A stretch of 64,000 nucleotides of DNA from Cupriavidus pauculus. Lineage in GTDB: Bacteria > Pseudomonadota > Gammaproteobacteria > Burkholderiales > Burkholderiaceae. The notes below the pieces were generated by a model, which saw only the letters and a program-made list of their open reading frames with translations, did no database searches and had not been told where the DNA came from. Made by a program: the position numbers and the translations under genes. The stretch's first letter is position 1; each line of letters opens with the position of its first letter. Shown one piece after another: positions 59,540 through 64,000 of this stretch. The DNA lies in contig NZ_CP044067.1 of assembly GCF_008693385.1 (NCBI RefSeq), positions 2,213,501-2,277,500 of the forward strand, written 5' to 3'.

Positions 59540-60419
59540 TTTCCTCATCTCTTCCCTCACGCTGGCCGGCATCTACGCCATGATGGCGCTCGGCCTCAAC
59601 CTGCAGGCTGGCTACGCGGGCCTGCTCAACTTCGGGCATATCGCATTCGCGGGGCTCGGCGCCTACGCCACGGGCATCGCGCTGCAGGCGGGTTGGCCAC
59701 CGCTCGCGGGTGTTGCCGGCGGCATGCTGCTGGCGATGCTGTTGGGCTGGTGCATGGCCAGGCTCGGACGCAAGCTCGGGTCGGACTACTGGGGCATCGC
59801 CACGCTCGCCATCGCGGAGATCCTGCGCACGGTGGCGCTCAACGAGGACTGGCTCACCGGCGGCGCCAATGGCATCAGCGGGTTGTCCTCCCCGTTCGAT
59901 GCGCTGGGGCGCCCATGGAATGCCCTTGCCTTCCTGATCATCGTGGCGGTGGCCGCGGGTGGGCTTGCGCTCCTGTGCCGACGGCTTGGCAATGGCCGCT
60001 TCGGGCGTGCGCTGCGACTGATGCGGGAGGAGCCGCAACTCGCTGCCTGCCTCGGTTACAACACGTCGGTGCTGAAAGCCCGCGCCGTGATGTCCGGCGC
60101 CGCGCTGACCGCGCTCGCAGGCAGCTTCTACGTCTATTACATGGGCTTCGTCGGTCCCGATTACATGCTTGCATCGGAGACGTTCATGCTCTGGACCATG
60201 CTGATGATCGGCGGCCTGGGCAATACCGCCGGCGTGCTGGTAGGCGTGGTGCTCGTGCAGGCCGCTTACGCGCTGGTGCCTTTCGCCAAGGATTACCTGC
60301 ATTTCAGTTCGGACCTTGCTGGCGCCATGCGGCTGGGTCTGGTGGGACTGATTCTGCTTGCCTGCCTGTTGTGGCGCTCCGAGGGCCTGGTCCCCGAACG
60401 ACTGAGGAAGATCGCATGA
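59532..60419 (+). CDS. livM: Branched-chain-type amino acid ABC transporter permease (LivM)
   Basis: The start is GTG 59532 (VFDFLISSLTLAGIYAMMAL), overlapping the livH stop. The 295-residue membrane protein contains GLNLQAGYAGLLNFGHIAFA, YWGIATLAIAEILRTVALNE and the E-A-A-like loop with RALRLMREEPQLAACLGYNT. It forms the translocation channel with LivH. It overlaps livG by ATGA. Confidence 0.92.
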   Translation: MFDFLISSLTLAGIYAMMALGLNLQAGYAGLLNFGHIAFAGLGAYATGIALQAGWPPLAGVAGGMLLAMLLGWCMARLGRKLGSDYWGIATLAIAEILRTVALNEDWLTGGANGISGLSSPFDALGRPWNALAFLIIVAVAAGGLALLCRRLGNGRFGRALRLMREEPQLAACLGYNTSVLKARAVMSGAALTALAGSFYVYYMGFVGPDYMLASETFMLWTMLMIGGLGNTAGVLVGVVLVQAAYALVPFAKDYLHFSSDLAGAMRLGLVGLILLACLLWRSEGLVPERLRKIA

Positions 60420-61234
60420 CCATCGCAGCCAACGAAACGGCACAGAAGACTCGGACGCTGCTCGACGTGCGCGGCGTAGCCAAGGCATTCGGCGGCAACA
60501 AGGTGTTGCAGGATGTGAGCTTCGGCATCGGCGCTGGCGAAATCGTCGGATTGCTGGGGCCCAACGGCTCAGGAAAAAGCACGCTGCCCAATACGATCAC
60601 GGGCTTCGAAACCATCGACAAAGGATCGATTCATTTCGCGGGCAGGCCGATCGACCGCTTGCCCGCGCACAAGATCGTGTCGGACGGCATCGGCCGCACC
60701 TTCCAGTTGCCCTCCATGCCGACGAAGATGTCGGTCATCGAGGTGGCCATGGCAGCGGCAATCGAACACGCCGGCTTCTGGGGCACCCTGCTGAATACAC
60801 CCGCCACCCGCGCCGCCGAGCGTGACGCGCGCGAGCGTGCCGATGCGCTGCTCGACGAGTTGTTGCTCACGCGCGTGCGCGATCTGCCCGCCGCCGCGCT
60901 GTCCGGCGGCCAGAAGAAGCTGCTCGGCATCGTCTGCGCGCTCATGCTGCGCCCGAAGATGCTGATGCTCGACGAGCCGACGGCGGGGGTTCACCCCAAT
61001 CTGCGGCGCGACATCGTAAGTGCGCTCCAGCGCCTCAACACGCAAGGCATGACCATTGTCATCGTCGAGCACGACATGCATTTCATCCGCGACGTCTGCA
61101 CGCGCTGCGTGGTCCTCGACCGCGGTCACATCGTGGCAAGCTGCGCGCCGACCGAGCTAGCCAGCAACCCACGCGTCCTCGAAGCGTATCTTGGCGGCGC
61201 CGCCGCGGCGCAGAATCAAATGGAGTCCGCATGA
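60416..61234 (+). CDS. livG: Amino acid ABC transporter ATPase (LivG)
   Basis: This 272-residue ATPase has Walker A LLGPNGSGKSTL, signature AALSGGQKKLLGI, Walker B MLMLDEPTAGVHPNL and H-loop VIVEHDMHFI. The residues after Walker A read P-N-T-I-T-G, where the family usually has F-N-x-I-T-G. It pairs with LivF at the inner side of the membrane. Confidence 0.93.
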   Translation: MTIAANETAQKTRTLLDVRGVAKAFGGNKVLQDVSFGIGAGEIVGLLGPNGSGKSTLPNTITGFETIDKGSIHFAGRPIDRLPAHKIVSDGIGRTFQLPSMPTKMSVIEVAMAAAIEHAGFWGTLLNTPATRAAERDARERADALLDELLLTRVRDLPAAALSGGQKKLLGIVCALMLRPKMLMLDEPTAGVHPNLRRDIVSALQRLNTQGMTIVIVEHDMHFIRDVCTRCVVLDRGHIVASCAPTELASNPRVLEAYLGGAAAAQNQMESA

Positions 61235-61950
61235 TCGAAGTCAACAATGTCGTCGCGGGCTATACGCCCGAGGTCGACATCCTGCGCGGCATGACACTGC
61301 ACGCGAACCATGCCGAGATCGTCACGCTCCTGGGCCCCAACGGTTGCGGCAAATCGACACTGCTCAAGACCGTTGCCGGCTTCCTGCTGCCACGAACCGG
61401 TTCGGTCACCATCGACGGCAAGGATGTGTCGCGCGAACCCGTGCACCACAAGGTGCGGCACGGCGGCGTGGGCTTCGTCCCACAGACCGACAACGTGTTC
61501 AGCGCACTGAGTGTGCGCGAGAACCTGCTGATCGGCGGGCAGTTTCTTCCCGAGCGCGAAGTGCGGGCGCGCGTGGACGAACTCTGCGAACTCTATCCGG
61601 TACTCCGTCGCAAGCTGAACGCACCGGCCGCGTCGATGTCCGGCGGCGAGCGGCAGATCCTGGCGCTCGCCCGCGCGCTGATGCCACGCCCGCGCCTGCT
61701 GCTGCTCGACGAACCGTCCGCCGGGCTCTCCCCCAAGGTATTGCTCGAGGTATTCGAGGCGATCCGGCACGTGAGAGCGAAGGAGGAAGTCACGATCCTG
61801 ATGGTGGAGCAGAACGCCATGGAGGCGTTGCGCATTTCTGACCGCGCCTACGTGCTGTCGCTCGGCGCGGTGGCGTTGACTGGCGATGCCGGCGCGCTGA
61901 TGGCGGACCCGAAGGTGCGCGAGCTGTACCTCGGTGGCCGCGCCGATTGA
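61231..61950 (+). CDS. livF: Amino acid ABC transporter ATPase (LivF)
   Basis: This 239-residue ATPase has Walker A LLGPNGCGKSTLLKTV, Q-loop VGFVPQTDNVFSALSVRENL, signature AASMSGGERQILALARAL, Walker B LLLLDEPSAGLSPKV and H-loop LMVEQNAMEAL. It overlaps livG by ATGA. Confidence 0.94.
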   Translation: MIEVNNVVAGYTPEVDILRGMTLHANHAEIVTLLGPNGCGKSTLLKTVAGFLLPRTGSVTIDGKDVSREPVHHKVRHGGVGFVPQTDNVFSALSVRENLLIGGQFLPEREVRARVDELCELYPVLRRKLNAPAASMSGGERQILALARALMPRPRLLLLDEPSAGLSPKVLLEVFEAIRHVRAKEEVTILMVEQNAMEALRISDRAYVLSLGAVALTGDAGALMADPKVRELYLGGRAD

Positions 61951-61967
61951 TCTACCTGGTAACTAGC

Positions 61968-62792
61968 ATGGAACGGAATCTGAACGTAGCGTTTGTCGGC
62001 GGTGGCAGCATGGCCACCGCACTGATCGGCGGTCTTGTGAAGGGCGGCCTTCCGCCCGAGTCCATCCACGTGGTGGACCCGGTTGCGGCGGCGCGGACGC
62101 ACCTGGCCGACGCATTCGGCGTCAGCACGGCGGAGGCGCCCTGCAAGCGGCTCGGCCGGTGCGATATGGTCGTGTGGGCCGTGAAGCCCCAGCATCTCGC
62201 GGTGGCAGCCGTGCAAGCCGCGTCCTTCACCGCGAACGCCCTGCACGTGAGCGTCGCGGCCGGGGTAGACGTCGCCACCTTGCAGCGCTGGCTCGGCGCC
62301 GCGCGCGTCGTACGCGCGATGCCCAATACACCGGCGCTGATTGGCATGGGTATCACGGGATTGTTCGCCGCCGATGAGGTCAGCGCGAACGATCGGTCGC
62401 AGGTGGAAATGCTGGTGGCCTCCACGGGCCGCTTCGTCTGGGTGTCCGAAGAGCGGTTGATCGACGCCGTGACGGCAGTATCGGGTTCCGGTCCTGCCTA
62501 CGTCTTCTACGTCATGGAAAGCATGGTGCGCGCCGGCGTCGAAATGGGCTTGTCGAACCAGCAGGCCGCTGAACTTGTGGGCGCGACGGTTGCGGGTGCC
62601 GCCGCGCTGGCGGCCCAGTCCAATGAGCCGCTCGAGTCCCTGCGCGCGCGCGTCACGTCACGGGGCGGCACGACCTTCGCGGCCATCGAGTCCCTCCAGT
62701 CCGCAGGCCTGCAACAGACCTTCATCGATGCCATGTGGGCGGCCAACCGCCGCGCCGCCGATCTGAGCGCACAGCAAGCGACGCGTCAGTAG
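61968..62792 (+). CDS. proC: Pyrroline-5-carboxylate reductase
   Basis: The start at ATG 61968 (MERNLNVAFVGGGSMATALI) lies 18 bases after livF, so it is probably in the transporter operon. The 274-residue protein has the NADPH Rossmann start, VVWAVKPQHLAVAAVQAASF, RVVRAMPNTPALIGMGITGL, and the C-terminal signature region TAVSGSGPAYVFYVMESMVR with SLRARVTSRGGTTFAAIESL. It reduces pyrroline-5-carboxylate to proline. Placement behind an uptake system suggests the imported compound feeds this step, possibly as an extra copy besides the housekeeping proC. Confidence 0.93.
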   Translation: MERNLNVAFVGGGSMATALIGGLVKGGLPPESIHVVDPVAAARTHLADAFGVSTAEAPCKRLGRCDMVVWAVKPQHLAVAAVQAASFTANALHVSVAAGVDVATLQRWLGAARVVRAMPNTPALIGMGITGLFAADEVSANDRSQVEMLVASTGRFVWVSEERLIDAVTAVSGSGPAYVFYVMESMVRAGVEMGLSNQQAAELVGATVAGAAALAAQSNEPLESLRARVTSRGGTTFAAIESLQSAGLQQTFIDAMWAANRRAADLSAQQATRQ

Positions 62793-62866
62793 ACCTCGGA
62801 TTTATCTAACAGTCATGATTACTGCGTATGGGTTTGACGCACCGCCCCGCCAGCCAGCAAGGAGAC

Positions 62867-64000
62867 TCAGAACTGAGCGTGTGCGCGTATGCCATAGACC
62901 CGCGCCGGCCCGCGGTCCCGGTTGTAGCCGGGATGCCGAATAAACTGGATATCGGGGCTGATATAGAGATGCGGAACCGGGCGGAAGCTGTAGAACGCTT
63001 CCAGTACCTGTTCGGGCCCATATCGCAGTTGGCCATCACCGAGGAACCCGCCCAGCCCGCCTGCCGCGAGATAGGCGCGATGCTCTGGCGACAGGCCATT
63101 GATGGCTGCGGCAAGGCCGATGCCATCCATGGGCAGGCCCCATCCGCCGCCGTGGAGGATGCCCCCTGCTGAAGCGCTTCTACCCACCTCGGTAAATGCA
63201 TAGCTCTCCGTCTTGTCGTCGGCCCAGTCCGCCCGGACGTAGATCCCCAATGCCTCGCCGATCTTCTGTTCGAGACTCACCCCAACGCCCACCTTGGCGT
63301 GCTCGCGCCGAACCTCGCCGACATCGGGTGGGCTACCGGTGCGTGCCGCGAGCGCGAGGGCATCGGAGAATGCGCCCATGTGCGCGTGATTTCTCCACAC
63401 CAGCACGCGAATCTTGCCCGCTTGCCCGGAAATGTCGTACCCATGCTCGAGTTCGAGCATGTCGCCATAGTGTTCGAGGAGACGTGTATCGAGCTGAAGG
63501 CCGTTCGGCTCGCGCGGCTGGAGAAAGCGCCCGAGGCGCACGGCCCACTCGTCGTCGATGTACTCGAGCGCAGCGCCCCACGTGTAGCCCCGCGCGTCCG
63601 CCGGATAGTCGAACGAGGCGTGAGAAGCAAACGATGTGTTGAAGAATTCGGTGCGGGGATCGTGCGCATACTCCAGGCTGTTGAACACGTCCAGCACCGA
63701 GAAATTGCCGGCGGTCAGCACGATTCTCCGTTTGTCCTGCTGGCCTGCGAGCTTGTGGATGGCGGGCTCGACGGCCTCGCTGCCCCCGCCGAGCCCAAAC
63801 TCCTGCCGGAGGAAAAGGCGGGCGCGATAGATCGTTGGATTCGCGTCGGCGGCCTTGGCCAGTTCGGCATTGGCCAGCCCACCGAGGCCCTGGGAGTTGG
63901 AGAAGGCGACGCCCTGCAGCAGCTCTGGGTCGAAATAGACGGACGCGCCTTGCCACAACCGCAGGCCGAAGCTTAGCGTAGCGGTCCAGGAGTATCCATG
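62867..64000 (-). CDS. OprB-type carbohydrate porin, C-terminal part (5' end outside window)
   Basis: The frame runs off the right edge; 377 residues are visible. It is an amphipathic beta-barrel with OprB-family text: LWQGASVYFDPELLQGVAFS, SQGLGGLANAELAKAADANP, TAGNFSVLDVFNSLEYAHDP, ADARGYTWGAALEYIDDEWA and a final strand RVYGIRAHAQF ending in Phe, the usual outer membrane assembly signal. It would allow sugar or small-solute diffusion. It is convergent with proC. Confidence 0.9.
   Translation of the reverse strand, partial: HGYSWTATLSFGLRLWQGASVYFDPELLQGVAFSNSQGLGGLANAELAKAADANPTIYRARLFLRQEFGLGGGSEAVEPAIHKLAGQQDKRRIVLTAGNFSVLDVFNSLEYAHDPRTEFFNTSFASHASFDYPADARGYTWGAALEYIDDEWAVRLGRFLQPREPNGLQLDTRLLEHYGDMLELEHGYDISGQAGKIRVLVWRNHAHMGAFSDALALAARTGSPPDVGEVRREHAKVGVGVSLEQKIGEALGIYVRADWADDKTESYAFTEVGRSASAGGILHGGGWGLPMDGIGLAAAINGLSPEHRAYLAAGGLGGFLGDGQLRYGPEQVLEAFYSFRPVPHLYISPDIQFIRHPGYNRDRGPARVYGIRAHAQF

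Overview
The window looks like a chromosome or chromid segment of a betaproteobacterium of the Burkholderiaceae, most likely Cupriavidus or a close relative. The grounds are high GC with GC-rich third codon positions in the core genes, the flagellar gene set and order, the cyanide-insensitive-type bd oxidase, the DHA2/EmrAB-like pump, and CdiA/FhaB fragments of a Burkholderia/Cupriavidus style. The genus is inferred from general knowledge, not from a search.

Region by region. (1) 1-714 is the 3' half of a SpoVR-family gene. (2) 1161-11292 is a decayed contact-dependent inhibition (CDI) locus. It holds an amputated two-partner-secretion domain of a giant CdiA/FhaB protein, loose CdiA C-terminal pieces (one segment duplicated at 3184-3790 and 8143-8750), at least three toxin tips (one inverted), and about eight immunity or immunity-like genes. 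These are separated by recurring spacers and near-identical terminators. No cdiB or full-length cdiA is present. (3) 10398-15726 is a cargo block flanked by two copies of a repeat of about 750 bp, each copy carrying a paralogous small gene. The cargo is a three-gene cassette: a MACPF-like pore-former with an LGFP-type C-terminus, an OmpA-like protein and a peptidoglycan-binding-domain protein. I consider it the best candidate for an undescribed system.

(4) 15803-38380 is a flagellar cluster almost wholly on the minus strand: fliFGHIJK, divergent fliE, then fliC-flaG-fliD-fliS-fliT, a second FliK-like gene and a free-standing FlhB C-domain. A glycan locus lies inside it: a TPR/O-GlcNAc-transferase-like protein, rfbF, rfbG, a sugar C-methyltransferase, an RfbC-like epimerase, an FkbM methyltransferase, a sugar reductase/epimerase and a beta-helix acetyltransferase. 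This suggests flagellin glycosylation with a CDP-activated modified deoxysugar. A FliA-type promoter precedes fliC. Upstream lies an Hfq-like gene, and next to it an intergenic region (38513-38859) with a run of perfect hairpins ending in a terminator, a candidate structured RNA. (5) 39096-41216 is a chemoreceptor with a long Pro/Ala-rich tail ending in a CheR-tether-like pentapeptide.

(6) 41326-51788 carries an MFS exporter, an MpaB-type oxygenase, a MarR-regulated tripartite efflux system, a bd-type oxidase (cydAB/cioAB type) and a GbsR/MarR regulator. (7) 51900-56467 is a small accessory island with a Gabija-like pair (OLD-family nuclease plus UvrD-like helicase) and a two-gene unit of a GNAT-like protein and a 71-residue protein. 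(8) 56604-62792 is a divergent GntR regulator and a five-gene branched-chain-type amino acid ABC transporter, with proC behind it and a 14-bp palindromic operator between the divergent genes. (9) The right edge cuts an OprB-type carbohydrate porin.
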